Assembly (NCBI GenBank): GCA_021200565.1
Contig: JAJQGJ010000017.1
Coordinates: forward strand, 154,382 to 218,381
Reading direction: 5' to 3'
Source of the DNA: Oscillospiraceae bacterium
GTDB lineage: Bacteria; Bacillota; Clostridia; Oscillospirales; Ruminococcaceae
DNA: 64,000 nt
Shown here: piece after piece, positions 8,201 through 14,547 of the stretch
How positions within the stretch are numbered: the first letter of the stretch is position 1
How the letters are laid out: each line of letters begins with the position of its first letter
Translations under genes and position numbers: made by a program
Notes under the pieces: model-generated
Databases searched by the model: none
What the model saw: the letters and a program-made list of their open reading frames with translations, nothing else
Told to the model about the DNA's origin: nothing

Positions 8201-10760
8201 GTACTGTGTGAGCGGTATGGCAGCTGAATATGACACGGAAACTCAGTCCTACGGCATTGTTGCAGCGAAGGTAGCGTCTATCACGAGTGGGGATACAACA
8301 ACATACTATACCTCCCTCGCAGATGCGGTCTCTGCGGCATCCAGCACCGACACTATCACTATACTTTCTGACATAAGTGAGCTGGATACGATAGTAATTA
8401 CTGATGGTAAAACTGTCACGATTGATTTGAACGATCACACCATCACATTTGCCTATGAATGTAACTTTAGATTACAGAATGGCAGCCTTACTCTGACCGG
8501 AACCGGAACAGTTCGGGAAAAGGAAGACTATTACTATTATGCTCCTATTATGTTGTATGGCATGACAAGTAGTGAACAGTCAAATACTCTTGTTGTTGAT
8601 TCTGGTGTAACATTGAAGGGCTGGGCAGGTATATTCATAAATGCCAAATCCGAATGGGACTATTATTCGATGGATATTACATTCTCAGGAACAATAGTGT
8701 CCCAAAAAGATGTTGATAATACTGAAGGATCTGGCATTTACTTGAATGGAGTTGCTAAGAATACAACTTATTATCCTACAATTACCATCAAAGATGGTGC
8801 TAGTATTACCAATGAAGATGGTCATGGCATATACGCAGCAGGATATGGTGTATGGAATATTGAAGGCGGCACAATTACCTCTGCGTATACCGGAATTGAA
8901 ATTCGTGCAGGTGTACTGAATATTTCTGGTGGCGAAATTAAGAGCACGAAGACTGATTTTAATACATCTGCGAATAGAGATGGTGAAACTGTCTTCGGAG
9001 CTGGTGTGGCGATTTCTCAGCACACCACGGTATTGCCGTTGACAGTAAATATAACCGGTGGAACTATCTCCGGCTACTACGGCATCTACGAAATCAACTA
9101 CAACAGCAGCAACACAAACTCTGTCACTGTAAATGTTTCTGGCGATGATACAAAGGTAACCGCAACTGGTTCTGGAGCTTCTGCAATCTACAGTGTATCT
9201 GTAACTGGCGATGATTCAGTCAGCGCATCAACAAACTCAATCACTACGATTGCTGTTTCCGGCGGTAGCTTCTCAAGCATAGTTCCAGAAGCATACTGCG
9301 CAACTGGTTACTCACCTGTAACTGAAGCAACCGACGGTTACTATACAGTAACTGTTTCTGATAGCATGATCCTTCAGCTTACCACAACATCTGGAGCTTC
9401 GACATGCTACTCATCACTTGCTGATGCACTCGCAGCTGCAACTTCCGGTGACACCATCACCTTGCTTGATAACGTATCAATCACAACTGCTGCAACCGCA
9501 TCAGTTTCGATGACTATCGACCTTAATGGTAATACGCTTACAATCGGTGATTCGGTTGATACAGATATGGTTACGCTTACTGTTGCTGAAGGTGCATCGG
9601 TTGATACAGATATGGTTACGCTTACTGTTGCTGAAGGTGCAACGGTAGTCATTATTGACAGCAGCGAAGATGAGAAGGGTGTCGTCGCCAACTACGGCAC
9701 AATCTCCATCAGCGGTACTCTTGACATTCGTGATCTCGGCTATACCACCGATGCTACAAGTGCTGGCGGTCTCCTTGGTCAGACCAGCGGCAAGACAGAG
9801 ATGGCTGCAACCGGCGTGTTCATAGTTCCGGATGTTTGGGCGACAATGTGGTCAACTTCAGATAGCGACGTTTGGTCTCCGAACTGGACTTCTGCTACAG
9901 GTTCTTACTCCTATGGCAGTACAACTTATACTGGTATCTTCTCATCATTGGCAGTTGGCGCAAAGGTTTACACTTCCGGCACAGGCTATAAGTGCGCAAC
10001 TGAATTCGCACAGAACTCTTATGATGCTAATGTAAAATACTGGTCAACCGACAATTCTTACCTCGTTGAGTACTACAAGGAGTCCAACGGAAAAGTACTT
10101 AGCACTTACAATTACCCCGATGCAGTTGAAGACAACACCATCTTTGCAGGTTGGTATTTAGATAGTGGTTACGCTACTGTTTATACTGCTACCAATGGCG
10201 TCGCCTACGCCAAGTTTGTCCAGCTCAGCTCGACTACAGATACTGACGGCAACGTCACTGCCGGTGTCATCAACTTCTTGGGTGGTTCGTTGAGAACGAA
10301 TTACAAGAAAACTGATGAAGATGGAAATGAAACTGATGAGACAGACTACTCCATGGCTGACCTCAGATTCGGCTATGATGTATTCATTCCGGATGACTGC
10401 GAAGTTGTTAGCTGGAGCTGGTTGTATACTAAGCAGAATAGTACAACTCAAAAAACAGTAAACGGAGTTTACTACTCAAAGACTTTGAGTGAGACTACTT
10501 ACACCACAAATAAAGTAGCATCAGAAGACAACGAATCTGCTTTCCGCTCTAACTTGGTTCTTACTGGTATATCTGTAGAGGATTATGGACTTGAACGTTA
10601 TTCCAAGATGACAGTTGTCTATGAAACTGCGGACGGAACTACAGTAACTGCTACTGATGTTGTTCAGACTCGTACAGTCACGCAGGTTGCAAATGGACTT
10701 GGCAGAAGTGACACTCAGGGAGCTGGTATACTTGCAGCTATTGATGCGTTGAGTTCGTAA
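5277..10760 (+). CDS. Giant secreted beta-helix adhesin-like protein, body
   Basis: The open frame runs from 5175. The first possible start (TTG 5277) has no SD, so the natural start is ATG 4971 and this body lacks its own secretion signal. It contains about five repeats of a unit opening with Y-x-S-L-x-x-A-(8-10)-T(I/V)TLL, then a D-L-N/D-G-Y-T-I strand, then Gly/Thr-rich beta-helix coils (SGGTF, ISGGEI). Unit starts are near 5270, 6170, 7195, 8275 and 9380. The C-terminus has one Listeria-Bacteroides-type repeat (IFAGWYLDSGYA) and a terminal domain with FLGGSLRTNY and DLRFGYDVFIP. No sortase motif or membrane anchor is seen at the end (AAIDALSS). Likely role: adhesion or glycan contact at the cell surface, by inference from architecture. 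Confidence 0.7.
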   Translation: MQEAVNAASGSTVTLTSNVTLTGTLNIYNSITLALGDYTITSSASEKAVYTTNTLVITAGNGGITATAGTAITNQKGSGSGSLTINGGTYTSSTANAIYNNGGTVTINSGSVTTTGSTAYDAILCSSSATVTVNGGTINGTRYGIYSTGSVVITNGTVSGTTAGVCLEGGTATISGGSISGAEGLKATSSVTSISITEGTFTGTTHGAYVACDNVTVSGGTFSATADWSSYPVGFYLGSGTSVTFSGGTFSGKYAPVWKADSNCTISYGEGCAVNTGDLTDNNSFSSPDTITRSVIKAVASITSGGTTTNYTSLAAAITAAGTTSTEIVLLADTVEDVEIPSGANITLDLNGYTITNSTTHTIINYGTLTIMDSSEGETGTVDCVTHACAALYNYGTITEISGGTFTRSAEQPYPLADGVSANSWYTVYNIGTITLISGGTFTTGDGSSESLGNNSSLICNGDDGSNPGTITTISGGTFTGAGNIIKNASGSSIGTISGGTFTMDNTVHGWWGGNNLIQNKTNATIGSITGGTFNALGTGVSANETYATAYNRYFLSTYSNVSISDATIVVEGDQNVVIDVASDNTTVTLTDTTVTIDEGSTTTLVRTTGTSSVSGGTYYLYDTDEGTSVTASLVATVVAKDSTNAYYYTSVEDAFTAASDGCTVTLLADASMTSYYTVSGGKSITLDLDGYTLETKLNVRNGSLTVKNGTISGTQPLNVYGSAEDVSGYSTLTIEDTVTISDAYWGICLFPNTNSDKLGYGATINLYGKIISEDDSTGIFISGNLGNSSETASAMAASSNASVVNIYGTITTGNQAVAMNGYAIVNVNSGAKITGSEAIGVKRGVLNVSGGELTATGDYVDPATANYNGTESTGAAISVTSTYNYAGTIVVNVTGGTIKSANGNALYIGHSGSESSTTTYSTGLNVSITGGDFSTSAESGDVATVYVAEAEEGDAESYTQAIISGGTFDSDVSEYCVSGMAAEYDTETQSYGIVAAKVASITSGDTTTYYTSLADAVSAASSTDTITILSDISELDTIVITDGKTVTIDLNDHTITFAYECNFRLQNGSLTLTGTGTVREKEDYYYYAPIMLYGMTSSEQSNTLVVDSGVTLKGWAGIFINAKSEWDYYSMDITFSGTIVSQKDVDNTEGSGIYLNGVAKNTTYYPTITIKDGASITNEDGHGIYAAGYGVWNIEGGTITSAYTGIEIRAGVLNISGGEIKSTKTDFNTSANRDGETVFGAGVAISQHTTVLPLTVNITGGTISGYYGIYEINYNSSNTNSVTVNVSGDDTKVTATGSGASAIYSVSVTGDDSVSASTNSITTIAVSGGSFSSIVPEAYCATGYSPVTEATDGYYTVTVSDSMILQLTTTSGASTCYSSLADALAAATSGDTITLLDNVSITTAATASVSMTIDLNGNTLTIGDSVDTDMVTLTVAEGASVDTDMVTLTVAEGATVVIIDSSEDEKGVVANYGTISISGTLDIRDLGYTTDATSAGGLLGQTSGKTEMAATGVFIVPDVWATMWSTSDSDVWSPNWTSATGSYSYGSTTYTGIFSSLAVGAKVYTSGTGYKCATEFAQNSYDANVKYWSTDNSYLVEYYKESNGKVLSTYNYPDAVEDNTIFAGWYLDSGYATVYTATNGVAYAKFVQLSSTTDTDGNVTAGVINFLGGSLRTNYKKTDEDGNETDETDYSMADLRFGYDVFIPDDCEVVSWSWLYTKQNSTTQKTVNGVYYSKTLSETTYTTNKVASEDNESAFRSNLVLTGISVEDYGLERYSKMTVVYETADGTTVTATDVVQTRTVTQVANGLGRSDTQGAGILAAIDALSS
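9552..9641 (+). repeat. Perfect 45-bp tandem duplication
   Basis: Two identical 45-bp copies (9552-9596 and 9597-9641) encode a duplicated 15-residue segment, SVDTDMVTLTVAEGA. The frame is kept and one beta-helix rung is added. The lack of any difference between copies points to a recent event. Confidence 0.9.
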
Positions 10761-10782
10761 TGTTTAGAAAGGATGATGAATC

Positions 10783-10905
10783 ATGAACAATCAGTACGAA
10801 AGTCACAAGCTCGAATTGATCATTTTCTCGTTTGACGATGCGTATTTTGTATACACTACAAGCACAATAGAGAGTGAAATGCCTGATAACGAAACAGAGG
10901 CTTGA
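10783..10905 (+). CDS. Small ORF, YExxxxEIIxF-type peptide 1
   Basis: A 40-residue ORF with a good SD (AAAGGATG) before ATG 10783, 22 bp after the giant beta-helix gene. Its N-terminal half (NNQYESHKLELIIFSFDD) resembles the next small ORF: both read Y-E-x-x-x-(L/M)-E-(L/I)-I-(I/M)-F followed by acidic residues. It has no signal peptide or Cys. Very short proteins with a YExPxxEII-like start are, to my recollection, common but uncharacterised in gut Clostridia. The function is unknown. Confidence 0.5.
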   Translation: MNNQYESHKLELIIFSFDDAYFVYTTSTIESEMPDNETEA

Positions 10906-10946
10906 GTTTCTAAACGTTAAATTTGCCGAGAGGAGATGCATGAATT

Positions 10947-11066
10947 TTGAAGCAGCAGGAATATGAGGCTCCGGCTATGGAGATAATCATGTTTGCAGAT
11001 GAGGATTTATTCTGCACCCAAGAGGCATCAAACAGATATGATGATGGTTGGTCTCGCTATGTATAA
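10947..11066 (+). CDS. Small ORF, YExxxxEIIxF-type peptide 2
   Basis: A 39-residue ORF (LKQQEYEAPAMEIIMFADED, then LFCTQEASNRYDDGWSRYV). The frame is closed by TGA at 10941, so the start must be TTG 10947 (AGGAG 11 nt upstream) or the internal ATG that gives MEIIMF. ATGs at 10936 and 10940 sit better behind the SD but are in other frames, so a small frameshift is possible. Its similarity to the preceding ORF is the main support. It is followed by a strong terminator. Confidence 0.42.
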   Translation: MKQQEYEAPAMEIIMFADEDLFCTQEASNRYDDGWSRYV

Positions 11067-11088
11067 GCATAGTTGATCACCAAGCCCC

Positions 11089-11124
11089 AAAGGGAGATGT
11101 TGGAACTCCGGCATCTCCCTTTTT
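11089..11124 (+). terminator. Strong intrinsic terminator ending the beta-helix operon
   Basis: AAAGGGAGATG (11089-11099) pairs perfectly with CATCTCCCTTT (11112-11122), ending in TTTTT. It argues that the lipoprotein starts at 11138, not at an upstream in-frame ATG. Confidence 0.85.
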
Positions 11125-11137
11125 GAGAGGAGAGAAA

Positions 11138-11788
11138 ATGGGAAAGAAGATTTTTGGTCTGTTGATGGCGGCGTTGTTGATGGTGTCTTTGGCTGGGTGT
11201 CAGGCGATAAGTTCTGAGACTGAAACTGAGGCTGAGGCTACTACTTCTGCGGAGGTGACTGAGGAGGTTGGCTCGGGTTCTGTCGAGACTGAGGCTTCTT
11301 CTGAGGATGAAGCTGAGGCTGTGGCTGACGAAGAGGCTGAGGCGGAGAGTTCAGCTGGCGATTCTGCGAGCGCTGCAGTTCAGCACGTCGAAACTGAATC
11401 AGGAGACAACGTGATTTCTGCTTCTGATGAGGACGAGGAAGAGGCAACTGAGGCTGGCAATAGCTCTGCTGATGATTCCGTAAGCCTTGATGATGAGGAT
11501 GAATCTGTTGACCTCGATGAGTCGGAGGAGAGCTCCGGAAGTGCTTCGGCAGGTACGAGCACTGATTCAAGCACAAGCGCAAGTACGAGTACAAGCTCAA
11601 GCAGCTCACAGTCCGGCAACGTCTGTATAAGCGGTAATACCACTACATCGGGTTCAGGCGACTCCAGCTCTTCAACTGGCGATAACGACACCTCGAGTGG
11701 CGATGAATCTGGCAGCGATTCCGATACCGACAGCGACTCTGACAAGGAGATCGACAGCATGGACATCGGCTGGTCGGCTTACTACTAA
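11138..11788 (+). CDS. Acidic Ser/Asp-rich lipoprotein
   Basis: A 216-residue lipoprotein. The frame extends upstream to 11048, but ATG 11138 follows GAGAGGAG and begins the signal peptide MGKKIFGLLMAALLMVSLAGC with lipobox SLAGC. The mature part is almost wholly Ser, Glu, Asp, Thr and Gly, with LDDEDESVDLDESEE in the middle and Ser-Asp dipeptides near the end (SDSDTDSDSDKE). It finishes with an aromatic tail (IGWSAYY). Ser-Asp tracts form extended wall-spanning stalks in other Gram-positive surface proteins. It is a compositional counterpart of the lipoprotein at 3988-4704. No catalytic domain is visible and the function is unknown. Confidence 0.75.
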   Translation: MGKKIFGLLMAALLMVSLAGCQAISSETETEAEATTSAEVTEEVGSGSVETEASSEDEAEAVADEEAEAESSAGDSASAAVQHVETESGDNVISASDEDEEEATEAGNSSADDSVSLDDEDESVDLDESEESSGSASAGTSTDSSTSASTSTSSSSSQSGNVCISGNTTTSGSGDSSSSTGDNDTSSGDESGSDSDTDSDSDKEIDSMDIGWSAYY

Positions 11789-11799
11789 AGGGTACATAT

Positions 11800-12057
11800 A
11801 TGTCACGCAGAAAATTACCCCCGGAGGTTCTTGAGGAACACTTGCGCCGGCAAAAGAAAATCGATAGGAAGAGATACTACGGCAAGACCGCAAATCTCTA
11901 TCCTAGGCACGCCTGGACTAAGGAGGAAGAGAAGCTGGTCATGGAGCACTCCATGCCTGATAGCGAGCTCTCCTTGAAGATTGGGCGGTCTCTCAAATCA
12001 ATTCAAGAAAAACGTCGCCGTCTGAAAAGCAACGAAACCGAATCAACTGACGAATAA
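11800..12057 (+). CDS. Small Myb/SANT-like helix-turn-helix protein
   Basis: An 85-residue basic protein 11 bp after the lipoprotein, with AAGGG before the ATG. Residues about 38-77 (HAWTKEEEKLVMEHS, then LSLKIGRSLKSIQEKRRRLK) match the Myb/SANT-like fold in which W-T-x-E-E-E opens helix 1 and the IGRS-x-x-(S/A)-(I/V)-Q-x-(K/R)-R segment is the recognition helix. Such small proteins occur in Firmicutes and their phages, and their target here is unknown. The acidic tail TESTDE is short. It probably binds DNA, perhaps regulating the envelope genes before it (inference). Confidence 0.6.
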   Translation: MSRRKLPPEVLEEHLRRQKKIDRKRYYGKTANLYPRHAWTKEEEKLVMEHSMPDSELSLKIGRSLKSIQEKRRRLKSNETESTDE

Positions 12058-12064
12058 TGCAGGT

Positions 12065-12101
12065 TGCCTGAGAATTTATGGTCTCAGGCACTTGCTTTTT
12101 T
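12065..12101 (+). terminator. Intrinsic terminator
   Basis: TGCCTGAGA (12065-12073) and TCTCAGGCA (12082-12090) form a perfect 9-bp stem, followed by CTTGCTTTTTT. Confidence 0.8.
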
Positions 12102-12120
12102 ATGAAAAACTTGCTACAAT
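12092..12120 (+). promoter_or_regulatory. Probable promoter of the lepB operon
   Basis: TTGCTT (12092-12097), 17 bp, TACAAT (12115-12120). The -35 overlaps the T-tract of the preceding terminator. Confidence 0.5.
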
Positions 12121-12146
12121 AGAGATACTTATTTTTGGGAGACATG

Positions 12147-12692
12147 ATGATGGAAGAAACAAACAAGAAAAGTAATATTGTAGACAGTGCGCTTGACTGG
12201 CTCAAGTCGCTTTGCATAACATTCGCCGTTGTAGTTCTGCTCTTCACATTTGTAGTGAGAACAGCCGTCGTCAACGGCAGTTCTATGACCGATACCTTGC
12301 AGGATGGCGATTTCCTGGTTCTTTGGAGTCTTTTCTACACTCCTAAGCAGGGAGATATAATTTCTGCAAATTGCGACGGTCTCGATGAAGTCATTGTCAA
12401 GAGAATCATCGCCACAGAAGGTCAGACAGTCGATATAGATTTCGAAACCGGAAGCGTCTATGTCGATGGTGAGCTTTTGGATGAGCCATATATTAGAAAC
12501 CTCACACTCAATGATGAGGGAGGGTTTACCTATCCGGTCACAGTCGGAGAAGGTCAGTACTTTGTGATGGGCGATAACCGCCAGGGCTCTCGTGATTCAA
12601 GAGACGCATCTGTTGGACTGATTGATCGTGAAGACATCTTGGGAAAAGTAGTGCTCCGGCTCTATCCGTTCTCTGACATAACGGTTTTCTGA
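12147..12692 (+). CDS. lepB: Signal peptidase I
   Basis: Type I signal peptidase (S26), which removes signal peptides from exported proteins at the outer face of the membrane. It has one N-terminal membrane segment (about residues 20-38), then GSSMTDTL with the catalytic Ser (about S46) and VIVKRIIA with the general-base Lys (about K85). Box D/E (YFVMGDNRQGSRDSR) follows. About 181 residues is typical of Gram-positive SipS enzymes. Three consecutive ATGs (12144, 12147, 12150) follow GGGAG; 12147 or 12150 has the best spacing, and a TTG at 12135 is unlikely. Its substrates include the secreted proteins of this window. Confidence 0.92.
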   Translation: MMEETNKKSNIVDSALDWLKSLCITFAVVVLLFTFVVRTAVVNGSSMTDTLQDGDFLVLWSLFYTPKQGDIISANCDGLDEVIVKRIIATEGQTVDIDFETGSVYVDGELLDEPYIRNLTLNDEGGFTYPVTVGEGQYFVMGDNRQGSRDSRDASVGLIDREDILGKVVLRLYPFSDITVF

Positions 12693-12706
12693 AAACGGAG
12701 GTTTAA

Positions 12707-13570
12707 GTGGCAGAAAAAGATATAACAATACAGTGGTTTCCGGGACACATGGCAAAGACTCGTCGCCTGATGACTGACAGTCTGAAGCTTGTCGATGCTG
12801 TTGTAGAAGTTACAGATGCAAGAATTCCTCTTTCGAGCCGAAATCCGGAAATGGACGAGCTTGTCGGAAGAAAGCCCCGAATAGTTCTTCTAAACAAATG
12901 TGACACTGCGAATGAAACAGTTACAAGCTGTTGGATTCAGAAATACAGAGAATCAGGAATTCCTGCACTCGCAACCGATTGCAAAAGCGGAAAGAACGTG
13001 TCAAAGGTTCTTCCTCTTGTCCGTGAGACTTTGAAAGATACAATAGAACGCTGGAACCAGAAAGGCATGACTGGAAGAGCTGTGAGGCTTATGATAGTCG
13101 GAATACCTAATGTCGGCAAGTCCTCTCTTATCAACCGCCTTTCAGGAACGAAGAGCACCAAGGTCGAAGACAGACCGGGCGTCACCAAGGGCAAGCAGTG
13201 GGTGACACTATCAAAAGATTTCGAGCTTCTTGATATGCCCGGAGTTCTCTGGCCGAAGTTTGAAGACCAGAATGTCGGTCTTGCGCTTGCATTTACAGGC
13301 GCAGTCAAGGATGATATAATGGACATGGAATCTCTTGCATGCCACTTCATCGCCACCTTAAGAAGCAACAGCACAGTTCCGATAGAAACGAGATACAAGA
13401 TTTTTGTTTCCAATGACATGACAGATTACGAGATTCTTGAGCTTATCGGCAGAAAGCGTGGATTTTTAGTTTCAGGTGGCGAAATTGACACTGAAAGAAC
13501 GGGCATAATGCTTCTTGATGAGTTTCGCTCCGGAAAGCTCGGAAGAATTTCACTTGAGGAGCCGAAATGA
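12707..13570 (+). CDS. rbgA: Ribosome biogenesis GTPase RbgA/YlqF
   Basis: A circularly permuted GTPase that assists a late step of 50S subunit assembly. The order of motifs shows the permutation: G4 (NKCD, about residue 62) comes before G1 (GIPNVGKSS, about 128) and G3 (DMPG, about 176). The N-terminus IQWFPGHMAKT is diagnostic, and the C-terminal ANTAR-like RNA-binding tail is present. It starts at GTG 12707 behind CGGAGG. It overlaps rnhB by 4 bp, and rbgA-rnhB-yraN is a common Firmicute order. Confidence 0.93.
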   Translation: MAEKDITIQWFPGHMAKTRRLMTDSLKLVDAVVEVTDARIPLSSRNPEMDELVGRKPRIVLLNKCDTANETVTSCWIQKYRESGIPALATDCKSGKNVSKVLPLVRETLKDTIERWNQKGMTGRAVRLMIVGIPNVGKSSLINRLSGTKSTKVEDRPGVTKGKQWVTLSKDFELLDMPGVLWPKFEDQNVGLALAFTGAVKDDIMDMESLACHFIATLRSNSTVPIETRYKIFVSNDMTDYEILELIGRKRGFLVSGGEIDTERTGIMLLDEFRSGKLGRISLEEPK

Positions 13571-14172
13571 CGCTATTTGAATTTGACCGACAATTTGACA
13601 GTGAGGCTGAGCTTATTGTTGGAATAGATGAAGCTGGCAGGGGACCGCTTGCAGGCGATGTCTATGCCGCTGCAGTCGTCTTCGACAGGAAAACAGTGAT
13701 AGATGGCATCAACGACTCAAAGAAGCTTTCAGCTAAGAAGCGGGATGTGCTTTTCGATGTAATAAGGGATAAAGCCCTGAAATATTCGATAGCCACCGCT
13801 ACTGTTGAGGAGATAGAAGAGCTCAATATCCTGAATGCAGCAATGCTCGCAATGCGAAGAGCCTATGACGGTCTTGGAATAGATGCTTATAATGCAATCG
13901 CATTGATTGACGGCAACCGTTCTCCGGAGTTGCCTTGCAGATGTAAAACTGTAATTCATGGTGACGCTCTTTCACAGTCAATAGCCGCCGCATCAATCCT
14001 TGCAAAGGTTCAGAGAGACAGATATATGGCGGAGCTTGCAATCAGATACCCTGAGTATCAGTTTGAAAAGCATAAAGGTTATGGCACCAAGCTTCATTAT
14101 GAAATGATAAAAAAGTATGGCATAAGTCCAGTTCACAGAATGAGCTTTTTAAAGAATCTGAGTGAAAAATAA
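13567..14172 (+). CDS. rnhB: Ribonuclease HII
   Basis: RNase HII, which cuts RNA in RNA/DNA hybrids and removes misincorporated ribonucleotides. The signature GIDEAGRGPLAGDV (Asp and Glu near residues 22-23) and the later acidic residue in LIDGNRSPELP are present, as is the C-terminal HKGYGTKLHY motif. At 201 residues it is of usual length. Its ATG overlaps the rbgA stop, and its own stop overlaps the start of yraN, so the genes are translationally coupled. Confidence 0.94.
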   Translation: MTLFEFDRQFDSEAELIVGIDEAGRGPLAGDVYAAAVVFDRKTVIDGINDSKKLSAKKRDVLFDVIRDKALKYSIATATVEEIEELNILNAAMLAMRRAYDGLGIDAYNAIALIDGNRSPELPCRCKTVIHGDALSQSIAAASILAKVQRDRYMAELAIRYPEYQFEKHKGYGTKLHYEMIKKYGISPVHRMSFLKNLSEK

Positions 14173-14528
14173 TGACCACAAGGGAAATCGGAAATATAGG
14201 TGAGGATTATACGGCGAAGTTTCTTGAGAGAAAAGGCTGCCAGATCCTCAGCCGGAACTTTACAATCAAAGGCGGAGAGATTGACATCATCGCAAAGAAA
14301 GGCGATATAATCCATTTCGTTGAGGTCAAAACCCGCAAGCCCAACCCGATTGAAACAGGCGAAGAAGCCATCCGTCCTGAAAAAATCGCTCATATAATCA
14401 AAACCGCAAGGTTTTATATCCACCGTTACAAAATTGATTGCTCGTGCGTGTTTGACGTTGCCGTCGTTGAATTGACGGGAACCAAGGTCACGGGCTTCAA
14501 ATACATTCAACGTGCCTTTACAGCATAA
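14172..14528 (+). CDS. UPF0102 / YraN-family nuclease-like protein
   Basis: A 118-residue protein with the UPF0102 pattern: an N-terminal G-E-x-x-A-x-x-(F/Y)-L helix (GEDYTAKFLERKG), then GGEIDIIAKKGD and FVEVKTRK. The D...E-x-K arrangement is that of the PD-(D/E)xK (RecB-like) nuclease fold. The role is not established in general; DNA processing is inferred from the fold. It is the third gene of the coupled rbgA-rnhB-yraN set. Confidence 0.88.
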   Translation: MTTREIGNIGEDYTAKFLERKGCQILSRNFTIKGGEIDIIAKKGDIIHFVEVKTRKPNPIETGEEAIRPEKIAHIIKTARFYIHRYKIDCSCVFDVAVVELTGTKVTGFKYIQRAFTA

Positions 14529-14547
14529 AAGCACGAAAGGAGAAAAT

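Noticed and set aside
10560-10760. Sortase or other anchor at the C-terminus of the giant beta-helix protein
   Set aside because: The end (AAIDALSS) has no LPxTG/NPxTG motif, hydrophobic span or basic tail.
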